Part shown: positions 8,197 through 17,255 of the stretch, piece by piece | Position numbering within the stretch: position 1 is the first letter of the stretch | Layout of the letters: each line of letters starts with the position of its first letter | Origin: JBCCDY01 sp039030555 | GTDB lineage: Bacteria > Bacteroidota > Bacteroidia > Cytophagales > Cyclobacteriaceae | Direction: 5' to 3' | Length of the DNA: 64,000 bases | NCBI GenBank assembly: GCA_039030555.1 | Contig: JBCCDY010000001.1 | Span: 372,001-436,000, forward strand | Translations under genes and position numbers: made by a program | Notes under the pieces: generated by a model | Told to the model about the DNA's origin: nothing | What the model saw: only the letters and a program-made list of their open reading frames with translations | The model's database searches: none

Positions 8197-9429
8197 GTGA
8201 CTAGATTATTAAAATTATTTTATTACTGCTTATTACTTCTCTTCTCGGAAGAGGTTTCTGCTCAGGCGTTTGGCTTTCAAATTGATAACGACGCTAATAA
8301 GGCTACTATCCGCTTTGAGACCTACAACAATCTAATCGTTGTTCCCGTGGTTCTGAACAATGCCATTCCTCTGAGATTTATTGTCGATACAGGTGTTAAT
8401 ACTGCTATACTCACCGATAAGCTCTTTTCCGATATTCTTAGCATTGAATATGGCAAAAAAATAAGCCTTTTGGGCGCAGACGGTAAGAGAGAAGTAAACG
8501 CTTACGTAGCACGAAACGTAAGCCTCCGGCTTCCGGGAGTAACTGGAAAAAGTCAGTCCGTATTGGTTTTGGAAGAGGATTATCTAAATCTCGGCAGTAC
8601 CATTGGAACCGAAATTCACGGGATTATTGGTTATGAGCTGTTTAGACGGTTTGTTGTGGAGTTGAATTACAATACTAAAACCATGGTATTGAAAGAACCA
8701 CATGCTTTTAATCCTAAAAAGAAATACACCGAAGTGGATATCTCCCTGGAGGATACCAAGCCTTACATTACTAGTGATGTGACCTTACAAAACGGAGAGA
8801 CTATAGCGGCTAAATTCATGTTCGATACCGGAGCTAGCCATGCTATTCTTTTAAACATGGGCGCCGACGAACGTATAGACCTCCCTGAAACACACCTCCC
8901 CAGGTTATTAGGAAAAGGACTTGGAGGCGATATCGATGGATGTTTGGGAAGAGTAGAAAAGGTAAAGCTAAAGCACTTTGAGATTGAAAACCCAATCATC
9001 TCGTTCGCCAATGAAGAAAGCTATCATAATCTTTTTAAATCAACGAGCAGGCAAGGTAGTATAGGGGGAGGCCTCATCAGTAGATTTAATGTAGTAATTG
9101 ACTATTTCAGAGGGAAACTATATCTGAAGAAAAACAGGAAGTTCAATGACCCATTCGATTATAATATGAGTGGTATTGAGATTACCGCGGAGGGAAAAAA
9201 ATACAATGAATACATTGTTCATTCGGTAGCTGATAACTCTCCCGGCTATGAAGCTGGCGTTAAAAAAGGTGATCGGATCATTTCTATAAACAGCTATCCT
9301 GCCACGAATTACAGCCTCGGGGCAATGAATACGCTTCTTATGAAAAAAGAAAACAAAAATATAAAGCTTGTAATAAAAAGGGAAGAAGAACAGATTAAAA
9401 CCACCTTCAGACTGGAAAAAATCTTATAA
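8197..9429 (+). CDS. secreted retropepsin-like aspartyl protease with PDZ domain
   Basis: A secreted or periplasmic protein of about 410 residues. An N-terminal signal peptide (LLKLFYYCLLLLF, cleavage near VSAQA) is followed by two aspartyl-protease half domains, each with the catalytic triplet: FIVDTGVNTAIL and MFDTGASHAIL, about 146 residues apart. The last 90 residues form a PDZ domain (NSPGYEAGVKKGDRIISING-like pattern). This architecture is common in Bacteroidota; substrates are unknown. The start is uncertain: GTG 8197 gives a compact signal peptide, while TTG 8173 adds eight residues and has a GTGAGG just upstream. The stop overlaps the convergent LytTR regulator by 6 bases. Confidence 0.82.
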   Translation: MTRLLKLFYYCLLLLFSEEVSAQAFGFQIDNDANKATIRFETYNNLIVVPVVLNNAIPLRFIVDTGVNTAILTDKLFSDILSIEYGKKISLLGADGKREVNAYVARNVSLRLPGVTGKSQSVLVLEEDYLNLGSTIGTEIHGIIGYELFRRFVVELNYNTKTMVLKEPHAFNPKKKYTEVDISLEDTKPYITSDVTLQNGETIAAKFMFDTGASHAILLNMGADERIDLPETHLPRLLGKGLGGDIDGCLGRVEKVKLKHFEIENPIISFANEESYHNLFKSTSRQGSIGGGLISRFNVVIDYFRGKLYLKKNRKFNDPFDYNMSGIEITAEGKKYNEYIVHSVADNSPGYEAGVKKGDRIISINSYPATNYSLGAMNTLLMKKENKNIKLVIKREEEQIKTTFRLEKIL

Positions 9430-10146
9430 GCTCATCATTTCCTTAAACTTGGCAGCCTGCCTCCTACTAACCTCCACTTTATCTCCTCCTTTTAATCTAA
9501 CCAATAGCCCTCCGTTGAACCATGTTTCAATTTCTTCAACCCAGTCCAGGTTTATAATGTGCTTGCGAGAGGCCCGAAAAAAGGCTCTATCGTCTAGTTT
9601 CTCATTTAATGAATTCAGTGACTTATGGATCATTGGTTTGAATCCATCAAAATAAATTTTGATGTAGTTTCCATCTGATTCGAACATTCGAACTCTTGAT
9701 AGCTTCACGAACCAACACTTCTCTCCATCTTTAACAAAAACCTGATCATCCAGCCCTAACTTTTTCTCTCGGCTTTGTAAGGGATCTTCCTGCTCGGTAT
9801 GATCTTTTACAACTTTGTTAATCGCCTCTGCCAACCTATCTGAGTCTATTGGCTTTACTAAGTAATCCAGTGCATTGAACTCAAATGCTTTAAGCGCATA
9901 TTCATCGTAGGCCGTAGTAAAGATTACTTTCGGGACAAAATCTAAGGATTCCAGCAATTCAAAGCCTGTTTTTCCTGGCATCTGAATATCCAGGAAGATA
10001 AGTTCCGGATTTAGTTTTTCAATTTTTTCTCTGGCTTCATCTGCGTTGACAGCTTCATCGATCACTTCGATCTCAGAATATCTGGCCAACAAGGAATTTA
10101 ATTCACTTCTTGCCAGTCGTTCATCGTCTATAATTATTGCTTTCAT
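9424..10146 (-). CDS. LytTR-family response regulator
   Basis: A 240-residue DNA-binding regulator. The receiver domain (1-120) has the acidic pocket IIIDDERLAR, phospho-acceptor Asp53 in FLDIQMPG, Thr in FTTAYDEYA and Lys98 in LVKPID. The C-terminal LytTR domain (about 135-238) includes VRMFESDGNYIKIYF and the basic ASRKHIINLDWVEEIE segment. It lies 5 bases downstream of a LytS-type sensor kinase, its probable partner. Such pairs are abundant in Cytophagia and the regulated genes are often adjacent; the convergent protease is a possible but unproven target. Confidence 0.9.
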   Translation of the reverse strand: MKAIIIDDERLARSELNSLLARYSEIEVIDEAVNADEAREKIEKLNPELIFLDIQMPGKTGFELLESLDFVPKVIFTTAYDEYALKAFEFNALDYLVKPIDSDRLAEAINKVVKDHTEQEDPLQSREKKLGLDDQVFVKDGEKCWFVKLSRVRMFESDGNYIKIYFDGFKPMIHKSLNSLNEKLDDRAFFRASRKHIINLDWVEEIETWFNGGLLVRLKGGDKVEVSRRQAAKFKEMMSL

Positions 10147-10151
10147 TCGAG

Positions 10152-11183
10152 TTATGTTAATTGCGGGAGTCTTAGGCTAGTTAAAACCCCTTCTTCATTG
10201 TCGTTTTTAATGTCAAAAGAAGCATTATTTCCGTACAAAATTTTCAGCCTCTGTTTGGTATTGTCGATGCCGAAGCCCGACCTCTTTTTTACTTTTTTTC
10301 CGTTTACGTATTTTCCACTGTTTCTGATCTCAATTTTGAGCTGACCGTCTTCAACTGTTGCGTTTAGACTAAGCGTTCCTCCATTCTTCAAGGTAGATAT
10401 TCCATGCTTTATTCCATTTTCTACTAACGTCTGGATCATCATCGGGGGAACTTCAAACTGAAAGGCAGAAGGATCGATATTGTATTTTACGTTCAAACGT
10501 TCTTCAAAACGAATGGATTCCAACTCCAGATAATCCTTGACCGTAGCGAGTTCATCTGAAAAACTGGTTAGCCTTTTTTTATCGACAGCGAGGGAATTTC
10601 TCAGAATATTGGATAGCTGGGTGATTGCTTTTTTTGATTTCTCCGGGTTTTCATGAACCAGCGCCCTAATACTATTCAGCGCATTGAAAATGAAATGTGG
10701 GTTCAGCTGTGATTTCAAATGGTTCAGCTCAATTTCATTGATCTTCGCCTCGTACTTCAGGTTTTTATTGTAGTTATCAACGTAGTGATAAAGAAAATAA
10801 ATGATCGTCCATAAAAAATATAGTGCTACCGCTTCCAGTATGTTCGCGAGTATGAAGAAGGGCTGGAAGTCCCTTGAAAACTCAAGTAATCCGAAAATGA
10901 AAGAAAGCAGTATTTGAAACCCGAAATTGAATAAACTGAATACTAAAATTGTGAAGGTAAGCTTTCCAATGAAGTTTGAGACGTGGACATTAAGCCATTG
11001 CCTCTTTAAAACAATTAGCCTCAGAAAGTGAGTGGTAAATAAGAAATAAACCGATAGAAAAAAGAAGCTTAAAACCTGCTTGGTATCTAAAACATCCGCA
11101 AGGGTTAAAAAAAAGATGATTAGAATAAAATAGACTGACCAGCCTCCAATCTGTAAAGCCCAATAAAGCCCACTTCTTCTCAT
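10152..11183 (-). CDS. LytS/YehU-type sensor histidine kinase
   Basis: A 343-residue membrane kinase of the His_kinase (PF06580) type. Four hydrophobic segments occupy residues 12-32, 38-58, 75-100 and 108-132, with almost no periplasmic domain, so the stimulus is probably sensed in or near the membrane. Then comes the phospho-acceptor motif LNPHFIFNALNSIRALV with His163, followed by a catalytic domain with N-box TLVENGIKHGI and G-box SGFGIDNTKQRL. It precedes the LytTR regulator with a 5-base gap, so they form one operon reading leftward from about 11.2 kb. Confidence 0.88.
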   Translation of the reverse strand: MRRSGLYWALQIGGWSVYFILIIFFLTLADVLDTKQVLSFFFLSVYFLFTTHFLRLIVLKRQWLNVHVSNFIGKLTFTILVFSLFNFGFQILLSFIFGLLEFSRDFQPFFILANILEAVALYFLWTIIYFLYHYVDNYNKNLKYEAKINEIELNHLKSQLNPHFIFNALNSIRALVHENPEKSKKAITQLSNILRNSLAVDKKRLTSFSDELATVKDYLELESIRFEERLNVKYNIDPSAFQFEVPPMMIQTLVENGIKHGISTLKNGGTLSLNATVEDGQLKIEIRNSGKYVNGKKVKKRSGFGIDNTKQRLKILYGNNASFDIKNDNEEGVLTSLRLPQLT

Positions 11184-11377
11184 ACCTTACTAATTACTGA
11201 TAATCTTCAATCCCGTCTACAATACTTTTTTAATAGGTAAATATAAGTATTCGAGAGGTCATCTAATCGGAACAATTATTGCTATCTCTCCGTTAATAGT
11301 TATGATTAATATGAAAACGGGTTAGGTAGAGGAGTACAGTTCTTTCATAGTTAATTATGTTTTGGTTGAAAACTCTG

Positions 11378-11420
11378 TCCCGCCCCGAAGTCTCGGAGGT
11401 TCGGGATGGGGTTTTTGTTT
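11378..11420 (+). terminator. strong hairpin with T-tract on the + strand
   Basis: A long stem pairs CCCGCCCCGAA (from 11379) with TTCGGGATGGGG (to 11411), with one mismatch and a wobble. It is followed on the + strand by TTTTTGTTTTTT. It lies directly after the uvrA stop (minus strand), but the T-tract is on the side that terminates a plus-strand transcript. On the minus strand the run beyond the stem is only ACAGAGTTTT. It may still end uvrA mRNA, or may end an unannotated plus-strand RNA (see findings). Confidence 0.6.
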
Positions 11421-11421
11421 T

Positions 11422-14301
11422 TTAACCCTCTACGTTTTTCAATTCCATTGCCAGAAACCTTCCTGTATGGCTTAGTTTGTTGCTAATAATTTCTTCAGGA
11501 GTTCCTTCGGTAACAATCTCTCCTCCTTTTTCTCCACCTTCTGGCCCGAGGTCAATAATATGATCCGCCACTTTGATCACATCTAAGTTGTGCTCAATAA
11601 CCAATACGGAATTACCCTTCTCTACAAGTTTGTTTAATACCGTCAGCAAGTGGTTTATATCCTGAAAGTGGAGTCCCGTAGTAGGCTCATCAAGAATATA
11701 TAGTGTTTTTCCAGTATCTTTTTTCGATAACTCGGTAGCTAACTTTACCCTTTGAGCTTCTCCACCGGAAAGTGTGGTAGCATGCTGGCCAAGAGAAATA
11801 TATCCAAGGCCTACCTCATTTAAAGTTTGTATTTTCCGAAGGATTTTCGGCTGGTTTTCGAAAAACTCAACGGCTTGTTCAACGGTCATGTCAAGAACAT
11901 CTGAAATAGACTTCCCTTTGAACCTTACTTCCAGCGTTTCCCTATTATAACGTTTACCCTTACAGGTTTCACAGGGGACGTGCACCGAAGGAAGAAAATC
12001 CATTTCTATAACTTTCATTCCTCCGCCCTGGCAGGTTTCACATCGGCCTCCCTTAACATTAAAAGAAAACCTTCCCGGTTTATAACCTCTAATTTTAGCT
12101 TCAGGAAGTTCTGTAAATAAAGCTCTGATGTCTGAAAAAACACCGGTATACGTAGCAGGATTTGACCTCGGTGTCCTTCCTATTGGCGACTGGCTCACTT
12201 CGATAACCTTATCTAAATCCTTTAAGCCATCTACTGATTTGTAAGCAAGTGGTTCAATTCTGGAACGATAAAAATGTCGATTGAGGATTGGAAAGAGCGT
12301 TTCGTGAATCAAAGATGATTTTCCACTTCCCGAAACACCCGTGACGCAGACGAATTTTCCCAAAGGCAGCTTAAAGTCTACCTTTTTAAGATTATGTCCT
12401 TCGGCTCCCAATAAGCTTAAAGTCTTTCCATTTCCCTTTCTTCTTTCAGCAGGGGTATCAATATTTCTTTCTCCTTTAAGGTACTGGGCCGTAATTCCTC
12501 CAAGCTTCAGAAACTCTTTCGGGTCGCCTTGACCCGTAACCTTGCCGCCATGGCGACCTGCACCGGGGCCGATATCCAGAACATAATCCGACTCCAGCAT
12601 CATATCCTTGTCGTGTTCAACAACGATTACAGAATTACCAATATCTCTCAGCTGTTTGAGAGCTTCAATTAATTTATAGTTATCTCGCTGATGTAAGCCA
12701 ATGCTAGGCTCATCAAGAATGTACAACACACCTACGAGTTGTGTTCCGATCTGTGTTGCTAATCTAATTCTTTGTGCCTCTCCTCCTGAAAGCGTACGGA
12801 CAGGACGGTCAAGATCAAGGTAATCGAGGCCTACGTCCAGCAAAAAATAGATCCTCTTGCGAATCTCCTTTAGTATTTCGGCTGCGATCCTGTTTTGCTT
12901 ATCATCGAGCCGCGTTTCTAAGCCATCAAACCAGTTTGATAATGCTGAAATGCTTTTAGAAGAAAGCTCAAATATGTTTTTATCATCAATTTTGAAGTGC
13001 AAAGACTCTTTCTTCAACCTGGCCCCTTCACAGGTCGGGCAGGTTTTAGTCTCTGTAAATTCTTTGATCCAGCTTTGGGTTTTTTCGGAGCCGTACTGCT
13101 TTTGTTTCTCCAGAAAATTAATGATCCCTTCAAACTTCACATTCCATTTGGTTCCCGGGTGCTTTTTAGAAGGAACAGCAACAGTAGCATCGGTACCATT
13201 TAAAAGAATATCAATTACTTCCGATGGTACTTTCTCTAAGGGTGTTGTCAAATCCAGGTCATACAGCTTAAGAATTGAGGTGATTTTCTTAAAGATCCAG
13301 ATCTCACGGAACTCTCCCAAGGGAGCTATTCCTCCTCTTGAAATACTTAATTTGTAATCGGGAATAATGGAGTTTTTAGTGATCTCTTCAATTTGTCCAA
13401 GACCATTACAATGCTCACAAGCACCATAGGGCGAGTTGAAAGAAAAAATGTTCGGTGCAGGGTCATCATAAGCAATCCCGCTTTCAGGATCCATTAAACT
13501 TTTCGACATGAATTTTATGTCATTTTGCTCATCGAGTATGAGCATAAGACCTTTTCCATGTCTAAGGGCTATTTTTACAGAGTCTGAAATGCGTTTTTGA
13601 GCTTTTTCAGCGATTCCAATCCGATCAATTACAATCTCAATATCATGTATCTTATATCGATCGACTTGCATTTTAGGAACCAGATCTTGAAGTTCACCAT
13701 CAATTCTTACTTTGGAGAAACCCACCTTCCTGATCTGCTGGAAGAGTTCCCTATAGTGACCTTTACGTCCACGTACGACAGGTGCCAGTAAGATTATTTT
13801 ACTTCCATTGTAGTCTGACAGGATTCTTTCTGTAATCTCTTCTTCTGTCTGGCGAACCATTCTATTTCCAGTTTTATAAGAAAAAGCCTGGCCTGCCCTG
13901 GCGTATAACAGTCTCAAAAAGTCGTAGATCTCTGTTACCGTACCAACCGTTGACCTCGGATTTCGTGAGGTCGTTTTCTGCTCTATGGAAATAACCGGGC
14001 TTAATCCGTTGATCTTATCGACATCTGGCCTTTCCATATTACCCAAAAAAGAGCGGGCATAAGCCGAAAAGCTTTCCATATACCTTCTCTGCCCTTCGGC
14101 ATAAATAGTATCGAAAGCCAGTGATGATTTCCCACTTCCGCTTATTCCAGTAATAACAGTTAGTTTATTTCTTGGAATCTTTACATCTATATCTTTCAAG
14201 TTGTGCTCTCGAGCACCGTAGACTTCAATGTATTCGTAACCTGTATCGTCCAAAGGTTTGGTTTCAGGCTCTTTCTCCAGAACGCTCTCTTTCTCTATCA
14301 T
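11422..14301 (-). CDS. uvrA: excinuclease ABC subunit A
   Basis: UvrA, 959 residues, the damage-recognition ATPase of nucleotide excision repair that loads UvrB. It has the full tandem ABC layout: Walker A VITGISGSGKSSLAFDT in the first half and VTGVSGSGKSSLIHET in the second, signature motifs LSGGEAQRIRLATQ and LSGGEAQRVKLATE, and Walker B ILDEPS and ILDEPTTGLH. Zinc-finger cysteine pairs CEHCNGLG with CPTCEGAR, and CETCQGGG with CETCKGKR, are intact. The length is within the normal 940-960 range. The gene is monocistronic, with a 200-base gap to the divergent response regulator. No LexA-like palindrome was noticed upstream. Confidence 0.97.
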   Translation of the reverse strand: MIEKESVLEKEPETKPLDDTGYEYIEVYGAREHNLKDIDVKIPRNKLTVITGISGSGKSSLAFDTIYAEGQRRYMESFSAYARSFLGNMERPDVDKINGLSPVISIEQKTTSRNPRSTVGTVTEIYDFLRLLYARAGQAFSYKTGNRMVRQTEEEITERILSDYNGSKIILLAPVVRGRKGHYRELFQQIRKVGFSKVRIDGELQDLVPKMQVDRYKIHDIEIVIDRIGIAEKAQKRISDSVKIALRHGKGLMLILDEQNDIKFMSKSLMDPESGIAYDDPAPNIFSFNSPYGACEHCNGLGQIEEITKNSIIPDYKLSISRGGIAPLGEFREIWIFKKITSILKLYDLDLTTPLEKVPSEVIDILLNGTDATVAVPSKKHPGTKWNVKFEGIINFLEKQKQYGSEKTQSWIKEFTETKTCPTCEGARLKKESLHFKIDDKNIFELSSKSISALSNWFDGLETRLDDKQNRIAAEILKEIRKRIYFLLDVGLDYLDLDRPVRTLSGGEAQRIRLATQIGTQLVGVLYILDEPSIGLHQRDNYKLIEALKQLRDIGNSVIVVEHDKDMMLESDYVLDIGPGAGRHGGKVTGQGDPKEFLKLGGITAQYLKGERNIDTPAERRKGNGKTLSLLGAEGHNLKKVDFKLPLGKFVCVTGVSGSGKSSLIHETLFPILNRHFYRSRIEPLAYKSVDGLKDLDKVIEVSQSPIGRTPRSNPATYTGVFSDIRALFTELPEAKIRGYKPGRFSFNVKGGRCETCQGGGMKVIEMDFLPSVHVPCETCKGKRYNRETLEVRFKGKSISDVLDMTVEQAVEFFENQPKILRKIQTLNEVGLGYISLGQHATTLSGGEAQRVKLATELSKKDTGKTLYILDEPTTGLHFQDINHLLTVLNKLVEKGNSVLVIEHNLDVIKVADHIIDLGPEGGEKGGEIVTEGTPEEIISNKLSHTGRFLAMELKNVEG

Positions 14302-14504
14302 GCTATTGTATAATACTCTAAATTAAGCATAGACTGGTAATGAAAAACCCGATATCTAATCAATAGTTCTCAAAAGTTCTTTACTGCCTTAAAACTTAGT
14401 TTATACTGCGATAATCTATTTAATAAATCAATAATGTAAGCATAAACTATCATTGTCATTCACGCCCTGTTATTTACTTAACTTATCAAGGATATAATTT
14501 TGTG

Positions 14505-15215
14505 ATGAAGGATAAGGCGGTATTGGTCATAGATGATGATCCTAACTTTGTACAATTGGTTAAATACCATTTAATCAAAGATCAGATACCTGTTCAGGTT
14601 AGACCAAGTAAATACTACGACCCAAAAGAGATTGTGCTCGAAGATATTAGCTTGATCGTTTCCGACTTTTTTCTTCCCGGCACAAACGGGATAGAGCTGT
14701 TCAAGCACATTAAGTATAATTCAAGACTAGATAATCCGCTTTTCATCTTACTGGCTCAGGAGTTCGACGAGCTTAATTTTCAGCAAGCCGCTGAATTAGG
14801 TATCAAAGACTTCTTCATTAAGCCGATTAGAGTAAACGAGTTAATTAAAAGCATTAAAATATTACTTAAAATGGAAGGGCAGAATAGTGCTTGCAACGAT
14901 CAGAAAGAAGCTGTACGACTGGTGGAAAACGTTCAGGTTGATAATAATTTCTACAAAGTAGTGATTGAAGGTTCATCCATCAATTTCAGTCAGATTGAAT
15001 TTCAACTGTTCAAGTTGTTTATATACAACCCGGGCAAAGTATTTACCTTCGGGCAACTATACCTGGAAATGAATGCTTTTGGTTTCATTCTCGGGCTTCA
15101 TTCCATCCGGTTTCAAATTGAATTACTGAAACGGAAACTTGACGGCTTCAGCATCGATTTTAAAGATGTTAATGAAATTGGTTATAAACTTGAGTTAGAA
15201 GGCCGATCAGCCTAG
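14505..15215 (+). CDS. orphan OmpR-like response regulator
   Basis: A 236-residue two-domain regulator. The receiver (1-120) has the acidic triple VLVIDDDPNF, phospho-acceptor Asp in IVSDFFLPG and Lys in FFIKPIRV; the conserved Ser/Thr is replaced by Ala (FILLAQEFDEL), which can weaken or alter phospho-signalling. The C-terminal 90 residues look like a winged helix (INFSQIEFQLFKLFIYNPG, then a recognition-helix region HSIRFQIELLKRKL), but diverge from canonical OmpR. I take ATG 14505 rather than GTG 14502. No kinase is adjacent. Its stop overlaps the convergent glycosyltransferase end by 4 bases. Confidence 0.75.
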   Translation: MKDKAVLVIDDDPNFVQLVKYHLIKDQIPVQVRPSKYYDPKEIVLEDISLIVSDFFLPGTNGIELFKHIKYNSRLDNPLFILLAQEFDELNFQQAAELGIKDFFIKPIRVNELIKSIKILLKMEGQNSACNDQKEAVRLVENVQVDNNFYKVVIEGSSINFSQIEFQLFKLFIYNPGKVFTFGQLYLEMNAFGFILGLHSIRFQIELLKRKLDGFSIDFKDVNEIGYKLELEGRSA

Positions 15216-16297
15216 TACTTAAGTTTACCCGCCAAAGTATTAAGACTGATGGCGTTCATTGCTTGCTCCAGGTTTTTAGCTAGGTATTCGTATTCCAGAC
15301 TTACCTTACTGTTTTTGTGGTCAGAAATAATTTTTTCCACTACTTTTTCAGTCTTGTCTGCGTAGTTAACTGCTATTGGAATACTCTTTTTGATGAATTT
15401 TTTCATGACACCCAGATATCTTTTATTTAAGGAATCAATAACCGGAATCCCCATTGCTTTCAGCGCGGCTGCATTACAGTGTTGCTCAAACTGATTGCTC
15501 ATAGGAACCACCAATAACTTCTTTCTCAAAAACAATGCCTCAGATGGTGTCTCAAAGCCGGCACCACATAAAACCCCTTCACATTTCAGTAAACTTTCTT
15601 TGAAAAAAGTGGCATCTACGCACCTTATCTTAATATTTTCCTTAGAATAATTTTTTTTGGTGTGCTTCGAAAAAACTTCCCATTTAATTTTTGGGAAGTT
15701 CTCTAGAAATGAAATGATCTTCTTATCGCTATAGGCAGGAAGGTAAACGGTATAATGGCCTTCATTAGTTACTTCTGAATTTCGAAGGTCACTTCTAATG
15801 ATAGGGGTATAGGTCGAGTCATCATAGGTTTCAAAATGAAAACCATAAGAACGCTGTACTGGAGCATAGTTTTTAAGGAAAAACCAACCTAAAGGATCAT
15901 TCAATTCTGACTTTGGTGCATTTTTAGAGATCACTGCGCTTTGGTGGCTCAAAGAAACGCATGGTACACCCCTAAAAAAGCAGGCCCATGCCGAGACGGG
16001 TTCAAAGTCGTTTATAACCAGATCATAATCTTTAACTGGAATTTTTCGGATCTCCCTGAAATACCTAAACAGATTATTTTTCAGGAAAGACTTTTTAAGG
16101 TCAATACCTCCTTTTTTACCGAAAATAAACCCAAGGCCTCCATATTTAAATTTGACCTCATGGTTTAATTTAAGTTCTGCGTGCTTACCGCTGATGACCA
16201 CATCTACTTCTGCATACTTTTTCAGGACTGGTAATACTTCTTCAGCCCTACTTAAGTGACCGTTTCCAGTCCCCTGGATGGCATAAAGAATTTTCAC
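15212..16297 (-). CDS. GT-B glycosyltransferase, paired with metallophosphoesterase
   Basis: A 361-residue GT-B glycosyltransferase of the MurG/UGT-like fold. It starts with ILYAIQGTGNGHLSRA (the glycine loop for acceptor/donor binding), has VINDFEPVSAWA and SLSHQSAV near residue 120, and a C-terminal donor site GVLCGAGFETPSEALFLRKKLLVVP that corresponds to the family's conserved UDP-sugar pocket. It begins at GTG 16297, overlapping the stop of the upstream metallophosphoesterase by four bases, so the two are coupled. Together they resemble the PlcP-Agt pair that swaps phospholipids for glycolipids under phosphate stress. A sugar-to-diacylglycerol activity is inferred only. Confidence 0.75.
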   Translation of the reverse strand: MKILYAIQGTGNGHLSRAEEVLPVLKKYAEVDVVISGKHAELKLNHEVKFKYGGLGFIFGKKGGIDLKKSFLKNNLFRYFREIRKIPVKDYDLVINDFEPVSAWACFFRGVPCVSLSHQSAVISKNAPKSELNDPLGWFFLKNYAPVQRSYGFHFETYDDSTYTPIIRSDLRNSEVTNEGHYTVYLPAYSDKKIISFLENFPKIKWEVFSKHTKKNYSKENIKIRCVDATFFKESLLKCEGVLCGAGFETPSEALFLRKKLLVVPMSNQFEQHCNAAALKAMGIPVIDSLNKRYLGVMKKFIKKSIPIAVNYADKTEKVVEKIISDHKNSKVSLEYEYLAKNLEQAMNAISLNTLAGKLKY

Positions 16298-17142
16298 GCC
16301 GGAACTAAATTAAATTCGTCACGAAGGATCTGGAACAACTCTTTGTTCTTCTTCAACCCCTGATTTCGAATGAGGTTGACAGCCTGCGCAAGCGGATCAT
16401 CTTCATAACTGTAAATGCTCCAATTTCCATCGTTGTACTCTAAAGCGGTTAGGTTCTCGATCCAGTCTCCGGAGTTGAGGTAGCAAACCGACTTTCCGTT
16501 TACCTCAATATCCCTGATTACAGGTTGATGGATATGACCGCAGATCACATAATCGTATTTGTTTCTTACAGCAATATCGGCTACTGTTTCCTCGAAGTTA
16601 TTTATAAACTTTACCGCAGACTTCACGCTATTCTTAACCCGCTTAGACATGGAAATTGGTCCTTTTCCAACTTTGATTAATACGGCATTGATCAGTCTGT
16701 TTAGTATGATCAGTGAGTCGTATCCAACTGCGCCTAACATGGTAAGCCATTTTGAATATTGCATCGTGACGTCAAAAACGTCGCCGTGAAATATCCAGCC
16801 TCTTTTTCCATTGAGGTTTACAACGGTTTTATTCTCAATAGAAAATGAACCCATTTTGAACCCTACAAACTTCCTAAGCATTTCGTCGTGGTTGCCTGTG
16901 ATGTACTGTACCTTAACTCCTTTTGCTATAAGCCCGGTAATATGCTTGATAACTTGCATGTGAGTTTTAGGCCAGTACCTTTTACTGAACTGCCAGATAT
17001 CTATGATATCTCCGTTCAATACTACGCTCTTGGGATTGACACTTTTTAGATATTGGAGAAGCTCCTTAGCATGACAGCCATAAGTGCCTAAATGAATGTC
17101 GGATAACACTACGAGATCAACGTCTCTTTTTTCTGGTTTCAT
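16294..17142 (-). CDS. PlcP/LpxH-like metallophosphoesterase
   Basis: A 282-residue calcineurin-like phosphoesterase with every metal ligand visible: Asp15 and His17 (SDIHLG), Asp45 (NGDIID), Asn84-His85 (GNHDE), His119 (FHGD), His203 and His205 (CGHIH). It is longer than E. coli LpxH (240 residues). Features such as YWPKTH, the KWLTMLG segment, VKSAVKFINNFEETVADIA and SGDWIENLTA match the rhizobial/marine PlcP type, which removes phospho-head groups from phospholipids. Database names usually say UDP-2,3-diacylglucosamine diphosphatase. It is translationally coupled to a glycosyltransferase. PlcP activity is the favoured inference; LpxH remains possible. Confidence 0.75.
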   Translation of the reverse strand: MKPEKRDVDLVVLSDIHLGTYGCHAKELLQYLKSVNPKSVVLNGDIIDIWQFSKRYWPKTHMQVIKHITGLIAKGVKVQYITGNHDEMLRKFVGFKMGSFSIENKTVVNLNGKRGWIFHGDVFDVTMQYSKWLTMLGAVGYDSLIILNRLINAVLIKVGKGPISMSKRVKNSVKSAVKFINNFEETVADIAVRNKYDYVICGHIHQPVIRDIEVNGKSVCYLNSGDWIENLTALEYNDGNWSIYSYEDDPLAQAVNLIRNQGLKKNKELFQILRDEFNLVPA

Positions 17143-17255
17143 TATCCTTACTACATAATTTAGTTTGTGTAAGGTACACTTCTGATTGAATCCAGCGGTT
17201 ACGCTATTTTTACGAAATGGTTATCTAAAACGCCGATAATTTCCAAACCTAAACA

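Noticed and set aside
12857..13357. Open frame of 166 codons on the plus strand inside uvrA
   Set aside because: It is fully antisense to a highly conserved gene, with no recognisable motif; the same applies to frames at 12341-12532 and 13597-13791.
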